Shown: positions 44,498 through 52,506 of the stretch, piece by piece
Position numbering within the stretch: the stretch's first letter is position 1
Layout of the letters: every line of letters begins with the position of its first letter
Origin: Clostridiales bacterium
GTDB lineage: Bacteria; Bacillota_A; Clostridia; Saccharofermentanales; Saccharofermentanaceae
Direction: 5' to 3'
Assembly (NCBI GenBank): GCA_024695545.1
Contig: JAILHZ010000152.1
Location: 1 to 58,072 of the forward strand
Length of the DNA: 58,072 nt
Made by a program: the position numbers and the translations under genes
The notes under the pieces: model-generated
What the model was told of the DNA's origin: nothing
The model's database searches: none
Seen by the model: the letters and a program-made list of their open reading frames with translations, nothing else

Positions 44498-44728
44498 TTA
44501 CTCCTCGTCCTCGAGTTTCTGGATCAGGTCCCACAGGGCCTGAGCGGAGTTAAAGTTCTCCGGAACCATGTATTCCGCCGAGATGACGACGTCAAACTTG
44601 TCGGCGATCTCCGAAACGAGAGAGATGACATCAAAAGAATCGAGGATCTTCCCATCGATCAGATTCGTAGCAGTTGCATAATCCACATCCGGATGGATGT
44701 CCTTTAAAATCGCAATAAGTTCGTCCAT
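44498..44728 (-). CDS. Acyl (D-alanyl-type) carrier protein
   Basis: 76 aa. The phosphopantetheine site is DGKILDSFDVISLVSEI near residue 31-36 (DSFD, with Ser). The four-helix outline and the acidic pI are typical; the short, DltC-like N-terminus (MDELIAILKDIHPDVDY) favours a D-alanyl or related carrier over a fatty-acid ACP. GAGGTAGGAAT precedes the ATG. It is upstream of the MBOAT gene in one operon and downstream of the 53-bp repeat array. Confidence 0.87.
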   Translation of the reverse strand: MDELIAILKDIHPDVDYATATNLIDGKILDSFDVISLVSEIADKFDVVISAEYMVPENFNSAQALWDLIQKLEDEE

Positions 44729-44816
44729 ATTCCTACCTCACAGGATTAATTACACCCGCTATCATACCATTTTTTGCAGCATTCGAAAACCACGGGATGA
44801 ATTCGCCTTTCCTAAA

Positions 44817-45134
44817 CAAGGGTTTTGATGATATTCACGATTTCCCTTGATGACTTTTCCTTGATCCTTCAAGGTTTTTTCTATCTTTCGCAAATTCCCG
44901 TGTTGTTTTTTCCTCGTCCCGTCACGGTTTTTTCCGTTGATTGCAAATATCCGTGATGTTTTTCCAAAACTACGTCAAGGGTTTTCTCTATAATTGCGAT
45001 TTCCCTTGATTTCCTACTCAAAAAGCAACACGTGAATCTTTGTTTTTTCTATTTTCCCTTGATACGCGCCTGATTTTTCGACACGTGAAATCACCGATTT
45101 TCCTTTTCCCCTTGAAAAGCACTCGCTTCCCTTG
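44817..45134. repeat. 53-bp degenerate tandem array, six units
   Basis: Units start at 44817, 44870, 44923, 44976, 45029 and 45082, always with CA(A/C)GG or CACGTG, and carry TTCCC(T/G)TGATG-like sequence at offset 25-36. The period is 53 without any slip. Most units pair their two ends (CAAGGG/CCCTTG or CACGG/CCGTG). It fills most of the 463-base gap between the MutS-like and carrier-protein genes. The last unit contains an exact AAAAGCACT. Confidence 0.85.
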
Positions 45135-45191
45135 AATGAAGAGGGCTGGATCTCAGTTTTCCTTCGCCTCCGCAGCCAGTAAAGCTCCGTT

Positions 45192-46778
45192 TTACGATTC
45201 CTTCATCTGCTCGTAGGTGACCCCGTATTTTAGTGCGATATTTTTCGCATAGGAGCAGTATTCCGGCTCGGCGCGCTTGACGCGGAACGTGTTGACGTTA
45301 TCCTTGATCTCCATGATCACACTGATGATCTTTCCTTTGCCGTCCCACTTATTCATCTCCGGGATCTCTTTGGCAAGCTCGTGGATATGCGTGTTAAAGA
45401 TCACCGCCGCGCCCTTATCCTTCAGTATGTGAAGAAGATCCTCGGACAGATAGAGCGCATCCGAGGAAGATGTCGTCGAATACGTCTCATTGAAAAGCAC
45501 CAGTGTGTCGGCATCCGTCTGCGTAACGATCTCGCGGACACGCTTCGCTTCTTCGCCGAGGCGGCCATAATTGATCGTGAGGTTCTCGTCGATCGGGAAG
45601 TGCGTCAGGATATTTCTGAACGGGATCCCCCGGCAGGAATCCGCCGTGACGAAGAGTCCGACCGATGCCATCAGGGACACAAGTCCCAGTCCCTGTTCAA
45701 GGATCGTCTTACCGCCTCTGTTCGGGCCGGTCAGGATGAAGATCCGCTCTTCTTCCGAGAAGGAGAAATCATTCTTGACGACATTTTTCTCGCGGAGCAT
45801 CGCCAGACGGATATTGTAAAATCCCTTCACTTCCCACTTCTTATCCTCTGTCTTTTCGATCACCGGGGTGCTGACTCCGTATCCTCTTTCCTGAAGTTTT
45901 TCCGCATAGCGCGAGCAGCAGGTATAGAACACCATGCCCTCGTAAAGGTCGGTGATGCCCTTCATGTCGAGATCGCGGTACTGGGAGATGACCTTTCTGA
46001 CCGAAGCGAAATGGCGCTTCATGTGTTTCTCGATCATCGGCATCATCGCGACCAGAAGCGGATCTTTATACTTGCTGGAAACATTGTTTACATGGGACAT
46101 ACCGATCGCCTGCGCCCCCTGCCCCGCCTTTGTCAGGATACCGATACTGGAAGCAACATTGACGAAACTGTATTTTGAGCGGGTCGGCACCGGCATGAAC
46201 TCGACAGCTGCGATGTTCTCGATATCAAGATCCGGTGTAAAGTTCACCCCGATGATCGCCGACCGCACGGTAGTCAGGTCGTCCATCATCTTCTTGACGT
46301 CTTCATTCAGTTCGCTGAATTTCTCCGTCGCGATGACCGCATCCATCTCCTTCTTCAGTGCCAAAAGGCCGCGGGAGCGGATCTCGTATTTCCCGAGAAG
46401 GTCCGAGAGAAACCGCACGGTATCCGAGTACAGAGAGATCGACCGCAGTTCCTGAAGGATCGTATAGAGTGCATTGTCCTTGAGATTGGTCGCACGGTTC
46501 GCACCGGAGAACTCCTTCATGGAGCGGATCATGGAGACCGCCTCATAGAGGCCCTCCCGAAGCTCCGGGTTATCGATCAGATCGCGGAAGATCTCCTGGC
46601 GGAACCGCATATCCTCCGGATCGGCGAGCACACGGCTCATCGTCGTCGTCAGCACTACCCTCTCCTCGACCATCACCGACATCCACGAGGTGATCTCTTC
46701 GAGTGCGAGATCTTTTACCGTCTCCTTTGGCAGTTCCAAAAACTCTTTCTTCGATCCTTCCGCAAATAGAATATCCAT
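45192..46778 (-). CDS. MutS-related ATPase (no mismatch-recognition domain)
   Basis: 528 aa from the second ATG (46778), which has AGGAG seven bases upstream. The N-terminal ~300 residues are helical like the MutS lever and core domains; the C-terminal ATPase has Walker A LTGPNRGGKTILEQ near 355, ITSH-like helices and Walker B TLVLFNETYSTTSSSDA near 435, where MutS has DELGRGTS. The mismatch-binding domain I and the MutS2 Smr nuclease are absent. Similar short MutS-like proteins are common in Clostridia with unknown roles. It lies upstream of the 53-bp array and may be monocistronic. Confidence 0.87.
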   Translation of the reverse strand: MDILFAEGSKKEFLELPKETVKDLALEEITSWMSVMVEERVVLTTTMSRVLADPEDMRFRQEIFRDLIDNPELREGLYEAVSMIRSMKEFSGANRATNLKDNALYTILQELRSISLYSDTVRFLSDLLGKYEIRSRGLLALKKEMDAVIATEKFSELNEDVKKMMDDLTTVRSAIIGVNFTPDLDIENIAAVEFMPVPTRSKYSFVNVASSIGILTKAGQGAQAIGMSHVNNVSSKYKDPLLVAMMPMIEKHMKRHFASVRKVISQYRDLDMKGITDLYEGMVFYTCCSRYAEKLQERGYGVSTPVIEKTEDKKWEVKGFYNIRLAMLREKNVVKNDFSFSEEERIFILTGPNRGGKTILEQGLGLVSLMASVGLFVTADSCRGIPFRNILTHFPIDENLTINYGRLGEEAKRVREIVTQTDADTLVLFNETYSTTSSSDALYLSEDLLHILKDKGAAVIFNTHIHELAKEIPEMNKWDGKGKIISVIMEIKDNVNTFRVKRAEPEYCSYAKNIALKYGVTYEQMKES

Positions 46779-46804
46779 CGTCATTCTCCTGAAACTTCAC
46801 ATGT

Positions 46805-46837
46805 AAAAGTGCTTTTCCATATGTGAAAAGCACTTTT
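46805..46837. repeat. Inverted pair of the iterated word between divergent genes
   Basis: AAAAGTGCTTTT (46805-46816) and AAAAGCACTTTT (46826-46837) are perfect 12-bp complements around a 9-base spacer, in the divergent promoter region of the MutS-like and AraC-type genes. Confidence 0.85.
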
Positions 46838-46921
46838 CCTTCACCACAACTATATTTCTTTCTCTGTTTCAGTTATATAATAATATTAAGATTTGTATCA
46901 CTTTCCAAAGGAGCACCAGCC

Positions 46922-47698
46922 ATGTCCGAGACACTCATCCCTCAGAGCGAGATCACTCGTCTTCTTCATGAAAACAGTGAGAACAGCTTCCGCCACACGA
47001 CATACCGCGAAGAAAACAGGAGATACCATCTTCTGATGCAGGGTGATATGGCGGCGGTCGATGAGGCCGTCCGCATCAGCGACCCGAGGATCCAGGGCAA
47101 GCTTTCTTCCGACCCGGTCCGGAACATGCGGTACCTCTTCATCATCGGCACAGGACTGGCGACACGCTATGCGATCGAGGCGGGAGTTCCCCAGGAGCGC
47201 GTCTATACACTCAGCGACCTTTATATCCAAAAAGCAGATGTTCTTACCACGGAACAAGCACTGCGGGAGCTGGTGCGGGAGTTCTGGACGAAGCTCGTCG
47301 AGCTCGTGCAGCTTACCAAAAGCGACAAGATCTACTCCAAGCCGATCCTTACCTGTCTGAACTATATCGATTCGCTTTTTTCCAGCAGAATCACACTTCG
47401 CGATCTTGGCGTCCAGACAGGCCTGCACCCGAATTACCTCGCATCCCTTTTTAAAGCAGAACTCGGAGAATCGTTCAGTGCATATCTCCTCAGAAGACGG
47501 ATAGAGACGGCGCGGGCACTTCTGACCCGAACCGAGTACACCTATTCTCAGATCGCCTATTCGCTGGCGTTCTGCTCGCAGAGTCATTTCATCAAAGTAT
47601 TCCGGGAGAAGACCGGGTTCACCCCGCGCCAGTACCGCATGCAGTTTTCGGACTCGAATTTCGCATCTTCTCTCGTGCCGAAAAAAACGGAGCCGTGA
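46922..47698 (+). CDS. AraC-family transcriptional regulator
   Basis: 258 aa from the ATG at 46922 (AAAGGAG ten bases upstream; the longer frame crosses the promoter). The C-terminal ~105 residues are a double helix-turn-helix: ILTCLNYIDSLFSSRITLRDLGVQTGLHPNYLASLF, then RRRIETARALLTRTEYTYSQIAYSLAFCSQSHFIKVFREKTGFTPRQYR (each cited here as position landmarks near 155-250). The N-terminal domain has no motif I recognise and may bind a signal peptide or sugar. A TATAAT box lies at 46876-46881. It is divergent from the MutS-like gene, which it may control. Confidence 0.9.
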   Translation: MSETLIPQSEITRLLHENSENSFRHTTYREENRRYHLLMQGDMAAVDEAVRISDPRIQGKLSSDPVRNMRYLFIIGTGLATRYAIEAGVPQERVYTLSDLYIQKADVLTTEQALRELVREFWTKLVELVQLTKSDKIYSKPILTCLNYIDSLFSSRITLRDLGVQTGLHPNYLASLFKAELGESFSAYLLRRRIETARALLTRTEYTYSQIAYSLAFCSQSHFIKVFREKTGFTPRQYRMQFSDSNFASSLVPKKTEP

Positions 47699-47704
47699 CT
47701 CCGT
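47687..47704 (-). terminator. Terminator of the ligase gene, also serving the AraC gene
   Basis: ACGGAG and CTCCGT (47687-47704) with seven A on the left, which read as T on the minus strand. The AraC stop codon sits inside the hairpin. Confidence 0.75.
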
Positions 47705-47714
47705 CTTCTTACTT

Positions 47715-49229
47715 TTAGATCATTCCGTTAAGCGCGACACGGTCCGTCTTGCCGTTACTGGTCAGCGGGATGCGGTCGAGTTTCTTCGTGACATTCGGCA
47801 CCATATATCTCGGGAGAGAATCCTTAAGAAGGACCTTCATGTCGGCCTCTTCCTTATCACCGCTATAGAAAAGCACTATCTTTCCTTTTGCCTTGTCGTA
47901 CACGCAGGCAGCACCCGTGATCCCTTCGATCATCTGTGCATTGACCTCGATCTCGCCAAGCTCGATACGGTGGCCCATATGCTTGATCTGGAAATCTTTT
48001 CTCGAGACGAACATCAGCTCGCCGCGCTCATTGTAGCGTCCGATATCACCGGTTCTGTAGATCAGCTCCGGCCATCCTTTCTGAAGCGGATTGATGGTAA
48101 ATGCTTCCGATGTCTTTTCGGGATTATTCATGTAGCCGAGCGTCAGCGAGGTTCCGCGGATGCAGATCTCACCCTGCTCGCCGCTCTCCTTCGTGACCTC
48201 TTTATTGTCATCGTCGAGAAGGATGATATCCGTATTATCAAATGGGCGTCCGATCGGGATCGCTTCGCCGTCTTCAAAGTCTCTGTCGACTCTGTAGTAG
48301 CAGCACATGCCCGTGCCCTCGGTCGGTCCGTAGAGGTTTGTAAATGTCGCCTCCGGAAGGGCGGCTCTCCACATACGGAACTGCTTCAGCGGGAACACTT
48401 CAGAACCAAATGCGATGGTCTTTAAGTACTTCGGGATCTCTGTCTTGAATGTTCCAAAAGCACTGATGATCGTTAATGCCGATACTACCCAGCATACCGT
48501 GTTGACCTGATGTTCGTTCAGGTACTGCACGAGTTTCAGAGGCTGCATGAAGAGTGTCTTCGGGACAAAGTATGTCGTCGCGCCGTAGCGGATCGTCGGA
48601 TAGAGCTCCTTGAAACATGCATCAAGATAAAGCGGGGTCTGGTTGCCGAAGACCGTCTCATCAGAGAATCCCAGCACCTCGGAGAGCTGGTCGATATAGT
48701 CGTTCACCGCTCTGTGGCAGCCGACAACGCCCTTCGGAACACCTGTCGATCCCGAGGTAAATACGATATAGAGCGGATCCGTGTCGATCGAAGAATTGTA
48801 CACTTCCGTAAGCGCCGCATCATCGATGCCCGTATCCCCTTCCAGGATCTCACTGTATTTTACGATCCTGCCGTCAAAGCCGAGTTCCTGCGCAGATCCG
48901 GCAGTTGCATCATCACAGATCAGGAGCGGTGCTTTTACATTCTCGAGAATAAGATGGATACGTACTGACGGCATCTCCGCGTCGATCGGGACATAGTAGG
49001 ATCCCGCGCGGATGATTCCGTAGAAAGAAGCCACCTCTTCCGGCGACTTCTCCATATAGACAACGATCGGGCTTTTCCGGATACCCTGCTTCAGGATATA
49101 GGTGCCGACCGTATCGATCGCGTGATCGAGCTGCTTAAATGTCAGCGAGGATTTTTCTCCGCAGAAGGCCGGCTTGTCCGGGAACTTCGCCACCGTATTT
49201 TTCAGATCTTTCAGCACATGATTATGCAT
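47715..49229 (-). CDS. dltA: D-alanine-carrier-protein ligase (DltA-like adenylating enzyme)
   Basis: 504 aa, the usual DltA size. A3 motif YIVFTSGSTGVPKGVVG near 155, A5 FTNLYGPTEGTGMCCYY near 290, A7 YRTGDIGRYNERGELMFVSRKDFQIK near 385 and the A10 Lys in PLTSNGKTDRVAL near 490. It activates an amino acid and loads it on a carrier protein, probably the one at 44498. The specificity for D-alanine is inferred from overall resemblance. AAAGGAG lies eight bases before the ATG. Two exact iterated words lie inside (47879 and 48456), in different phases. Confidence 0.85.
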   Translation of the reverse strand: MHNHVLKDLKNTVAKFPDKPAFCGEKSSLTFKQLDHAIDTVGTYILKQGIRKSPIVVYMEKSPEEVASFYGIIRAGSYYVPIDAEMPSVRIHLILENVKAPLLICDDATAGSAQELGFDGRIVKYSEILEGDTGIDDAALTEVYNSSIDTDPLYIVFTSGSTGVPKGVVGCHRAVNDYIDQLSEVLGFSDETVFGNQTPLYLDACFKELYPTIRYGATTYFVPKTLFMQPLKLVQYLNEHQVNTVCWVVSALTIISAFGTFKTEIPKYLKTIAFGSEVFPLKQFRMWRAALPEATFTNLYGPTEGTGMCCYYRVDRDFEDGEAIPIGRPFDNTDIILLDDDNKEVTKESGEQGEICIRGTSLTLGYMNNPEKTSEAFTINPLQKGWPELIYRTGDIGRYNERGELMFVSRKDFQIKHMGHRIELGEIEVNAQMIEGITGAACVYDKAKGKIVLFYSGDKEEADMKVLLKDSLPRYMVPNVTKKLDRIPLTSNGKTDRVALNGMI

Positions 49230-49295
49230 TTCTTTATCTCCTTTTTCCGCCGCGGCAGGAGCACTTCCGCTTCCGTTATCCGGGTCCGCGGCGCG

Positions 49296-49982
49296 TTATT
49301 TCATACATTCACGCACACAAGCGAGTGCGAGAACATCGATGATATCCACGAATCTGTCGTCGAGCTCCATCTCGACCATCGCCTGCGACAGTTCCGTACA
49401 GCCGAGCACGATTGCCTGCGCGCCAAGCCCGAAAAGCTCGCCGGAAACCATCTGGAAAGCAGTCTGATCCAGCGCATTTCCCGCCTTCACATCTTCGTAG
49501 ATCATGGCCATGACGCTCTTCTGCCCTCGTTCGCCCGGCCATATACAGTTCACGCCGAAAGCAGCCAGTTCATCTTCGTAGATGCGGGTCTGACGTGCAC
49601 CGTCCGTCGCCATAACTCCGAGGGAAGTCACACCGTTCGCTCTGCACCATGCGCCCAGTTCACGGATCGCATGAAGGACCGGAAGGCCGATGCCTTCTTC
49701 CATTTCTTTGTGAAAAGCATGTGCAGTGATACATGGGATCGCCAGGACCTCCGCACCGATCGAATGAAGATTTCTGCCTACTTCGATCAGGGCAGGACGC
49801 GGATCCTTCGCGCCTTCTTCCGACAGCAGGAAAGCGGTTCTGTCCGGGATCTCCGGGACAGATGCGATCCAGGTCTCAATATGTTCCTGATCCGTGGAGA
49901 CATCGGTAAACTCGACCACGCGGCGGTAGAAATATGCCGTAGCCAGCGGACCCAGTCCTCCGATGATGCCCAGTTTCTTCAA
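49296..49982 (-). CDS. Aspartate/glutamate racemase family protein
   Basis: 228 aa. N-terminal KLGIIGGLGPLATAYFYRRV matches the aspartate-racemase family. The two catalytic Cys are in AIPCITAHAF near 82 and LGCTELSQAM near 193, both with the expected context, so it should be active on an amino acid such as aspartate. The start is TTG at 49982, eight bases after AGAGGAT; no ATG fits as well. It lies 66 bases upstream of the DltA-like gene in the same direction, so it may feed a D-amino acid to that enzyme (inference). Confidence 0.87.
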   Translation of the reverse strand: MKKLGIIGGLGPLATAYFYRRVVEFTDVSTDQEHIETWIASVPEIPDRTAFLLSEEGAKDPRPALIEVGRNLHSIGAEVLAIPCITAHAFHKEMEEGIGLPVLHAIRELGAWCRANGVTSLGVMATDGARQTRIYEDELAAFGVNCIWPGERGQKSVMAMIYEDVKAGNALDQTAFQMVSGELFGLGAQAIVLGCTELSQAMVEMELDDRFVDIIDVLALACVRECMK

Positions 49983-50053
49983 TCGTTTATCCTCTCTTTC
50001 CCGTCGCCACAGGCGCGGTTTCCATTTCTATATCCGGTACAGATCCTGTCTGA

Positions 50054-51679
50054 TTACGGGATCTCCACGTCGTAGCGGGAAGCATCGTAGTAGAAATATC
50101 CACGGTGCGTATCTGCATAATCCTTCATCTTCTTGGAATCCCACATGAAGAATCGTGTTCCGTCATCCTTCGTCAGAGCATCGCAGTGATACCAGACGCC
50201 GTCGATCTTGACCGCGTTCCAGAAGTGCTGCGCGTACGTGATCGGGTAACGCTCGATCATGAAGGTCTCGATACCTGCACGTGTGTAGAGCGCGTGGCAG
50301 GCAGAAGCTACATTGAAGCAGTCACCGATACGGTTCTTGATGCCTTCGTAAGCACCCTGCACCCAGCTGACCTTCGTCGCATGGCCCTGATACTTGATCG
50401 ACCAGTCGACCCAGTTAAAGATTGCTTCGACCTTCTGCTTCTCGGTCATGCCCGGCTTAATGATCTGCGCCAGAACCTGATCACAGAGTTCCCACAGGTC
50501 ATCTTCCGTATACGGACGGTAAACGACTGTGACTGTAATCGTCACTTCCGCCTTATTGCCGGAGCGGTCCTCAGCCGAATAAACAACTTTATAAGTACCC
50601 TCCTTATCGACATCTACTTCGGAGTTGTCGACCGTAAAGGAGATGTCCGGATCGGCGTTATCGGTAACCTTGACCTTATCCTTATAGGCGATCGCCTGTC
50701 CGGTAATGATGCTGATGTCTTTTGTTCCGGAAATGACCGGAGGTTCTGTATCCGCGTTCAGCTTGATGTGCGAAGTGATGATCTGCTCGTTGCCGCCCTT
50801 ATCGGTCAGACGGATCTGTACATCTCTTTCGCCCGGCTCATCAAACTTCGGATCCTCGACAAACTCTGCCTTAACTTCCGTCGCGTCTGTCACACCCTCG
50901 AGAAGATCCAGCGGTTCCTTCGGATAGCAGGCAAAGCCCTCGTAATCCACACCTACCGCTCTCGGCGGAGTCGTGTCCAGAAGGTGAAGGATACTGTCGT
51001 AGCGGACTCCTCCGACACTAAAAGAGATCGTATAGTCACCCGGCTCGTCCATCTTGATGGAGCTAAGCGGTGTCACCAGTGTCGCATTGGTCTCGCCAAA
51101 AGCGAATGTTCCGATCTCCGGCTGCTTGCTTCCGGCCTCCAGAGTTACCTCCGGATAGATGCCAATGACCTGGAGCTGTGTGGTCGTCGTGGAAACATTT
51201 CCGCCCAGATCGCGGCACAGGAGAGTTACATCCTGCATACCGACCTTCTCAAAGTTCGGTTCGTTTTCGTAGCTTACTTCGCATGCCGTCTGGTCTTCCA
51301 TCGTCACAACGAAGTCCTCGGCCTTCATGGCCTGACCGTACATTGTCGTCTTCGGGGATGCTGTCAGCGTCGGCGGGATCGTATCCCGGACGACCAGTTT
51401 TGATGAGTATTTCTTTTTTCCGATCTGGATCGAAATCGGGTATTCGCCCGGAACGGTGACATCGTATGCCGATGTGCCATACTGGAATGCCGCCGCTTTC
51501 TTATCCCACTTGAAACGTACGAAATCCGAAGCACTTACCGGCGTTCCGGCTTCAACGGAGCACTCCTTGTAAACGCGCTTTTCCTTCTCGATATAGATTT
51601 TCAGCGCCATTCCCAGGCCGAAAACCACGACCGCAGTTGTCGCTATGATGATGATCCGACGGCGCAAAGCCTTCTTCAT
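50054..51679 (-). CDS. Membrane-anchored Ig-like/transglutaminase protein
   Basis: 541 aa from the ATG at 51679. One N-terminal transmembrane helix (IIIIATTAVVVFGLGMAL) leaves the rest outside. Residues ~40-390 form four or five Ig-like modules, each opening with DTTPP/DTEPPVI/DTIPP-type sequence typical of HYR or DUF5011 cell-surface repeats. The C-terminal domain (~395-541) is a transglutaminase-like cysteine protease fold with Cys in NRIGDCFNVASACHALY near 451, His in AQHFWNAVKID near 486 and Asp in WYHCDAL. The triad is complete. It could process or crosslink wall peptides or proteins. Confidence 0.85.
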   Translation of the reverse strand: MKKALRRRIIIIATTAVVVFGLGMALKIYIEKEKRVYKECSVEAGTPVSASDFVRFKWDKKAAAFQYGTSAYDVTVPGEYPISIQIGKKKYSSKLVVRDTIPPTLTASPKTTMYGQAMKAEDFVVTMEDQTACEVSYENEPNFEKVGMQDVTLLCRDLGGNVSTTTTQLQVIGIYPEVTLEAGSKQPEIGTFAFGETNATLVTPLSSIKMDEPGDYTISFSVGGVRYDSILHLLDTTPPRAVGVDYEGFACYPKEPLDLLEGVTDATEVKAEFVEDPKFDEPGERDVQIRLTDKGGNEQIITSHIKLNADTEPPVISGTKDISIITGQAIAYKDKVKVTDNADPDISFTVDNSEVDVDKEGTYKVVYSAEDRSGNKAEVTITVTVVYRPYTEDDLWELCDQVLAQIIKPGMTEKQKVEAIFNWVDWSIKYQGHATKVSWVQGAYEGIKNRIGDCFNVASACHALYTRAGIETFMIERYPITYAQHFWNAVKIDGVWYHCDALTKDDGTRFFMWDSKKMKDYADTHRGYFYYDASRYDVEIP

Positions 51680-51712
51680 GTTTTCTTCCCCCGCAAAACC
51701 AAATCGATGTCC

Positions 51713-51740
51713 CGGGTCCATCCTCCGGACCCGTTTTTTT
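51713..51740 (+). terminator. Perfect terminator-type hairpin on the plus strand
   Basis: CGGGTCC, a 7-base loop, GGACCCG and seven T. No plus-strand gene ends here. On the minus strand it sits in the leader of the 50054-51679 gene with the loop reading GGAGG-like sequence. Confidence 0.6.
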
Positions 51741-51776
51741 CTGCTAATACTATATCACTTTTCCTTGATTTCAGCA

Positions 51777-52490
51777 TTACGTCTTGTTTATATCGGCAAG
51801 GATCTTCATGGACCAGCCCGCATCGATCAGCTCGTATTCCGTGCCGGATGCTTTTCCGACCTTCTCGCCGAACATGCGCACGACCTCGTCGTAAAGGCCT
51901 TCCGGGAACTCGACCCAGAATCTTCTTCCGTCCTTGCTGAATACCACGATGCCGTCTTTCTCATTCTGCCGCTCGAAAAGCACCTGTACCACTTCACATC
52001 CCGGGTCCTGCTTGAGGAACTGCGAGAACACGAAGGCCTTCGACAGTTCGACAAAACGGTCATCAAGACCTGCATCGGCGATATTGATCTTTTCAGCAAG
52101 TTCATTGACTGAGCGGACCGCGCGCATGGTGCAGACCTTTGCAGCTTTCAGCATCTCGTCCGACCAGGTCTTCTGCTGTGCGTTAAGCTTGGCCAGCGCA
52201 TCTTCCGTCTGTCCCGGAAGAAGATAGATCATCAGTGCTTTTCCCATATCGTCATAAAGCAGAGGATAGGTAACGGACATTTCCTCGCCGCACTCGGGAC
52301 ATTTATAACGGAAGAAAGAGCCGTCGAGGACCTGCTCTTTTTCCTCAGGATGCAGGGAGACGTTGACACAGGCACGAAGCGTCAGTGTGTTCTTCTTCCC
52401 GCACTTGCTGCACGTGATCTCGGCCGTCACGGGCTTATACTGCTCGTTCTCTCCCGGAGTAAGATTGAAGTCTTTCGTTTTATCGCTCAT
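51777..52490 (-). CDS. CpXC-domain protein
   Basis: 237 aa. The domain starts EITCSKCGKKNTLTLRACVNVSLHPEEKEQVLDGSFFRYKCPECG, given here as landmarks at 21-70: two CxxC zinc-binding pairs and the FxxxCPxCG end that define the CpXC family. The rest is helical with no second motif. AAAGGT precedes the ATG. It is 16 bases after the amidase gene and so third in an operon with it and the large lipoprotein. Function unknown. A word copy encodes GKALM. Confidence 0.82.
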   Translation of the reverse strand: MSDKTKDFNLTPGENEQYKPVTAEITCSKCGKKNTLTLRACVNVSLHPEEKEQVLDGSFFRYKCPECGEEMSVTYPLLYDDMGKALMIYLLPGQTEDALAKLNAQQKTWSDEMLKAAKVCTMRAVRSVNELAEKINIADAGLDDRFVELSKAFVFSQFLKQDPGCEVVQVLFERQNEKDGIVVFSKDGRRFWVEFPEGLYDEVVRMFGEKVGKASGTEYELIDAGWSMKILADINKT

Positions 52491-52506
52491 CGTTTTACCT
52501 TTCTGG

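Larger units (their letters stand above)
265..52242. repeat. Dispersed 9-mer AAAAGCACT, 30 exact copies
   Basis: Plus-strand starts: 265, 6732, 10309, 14823, 14990, 22352, 24528, 28480, 30663, 32817, 33431, 37243, 39333, 45115, 46826, 47879, 48456. Minus-strand copies (AGTGCTTTT on plus) start at 5468, 6868, 7613, 10035, 12701, 17131, 23036, 26717, 29762, 38510, 42421, 46808, 52234. The base before AAAA is G or C in nearly all. Near copies (AAAAGCACC/A) lie at 27091, 41471, 45493, 51976, 57093 and elsewhere. Confidence 0.9.

Noticed and set aside
44817..45134. CRISPR array
   Set aside because: Units are degenerate across their whole length, with no invariant repeat plus unique spacer pattern, and there are no cas genes.
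265..52242. AAAAGCACT as a strand-polar replication motif (Chi- or KOPS-like)
   Set aside because: The strand ratio is 17:13 within 58 kb, without clear polarity; the whole genome would be needed to exclude it finally.
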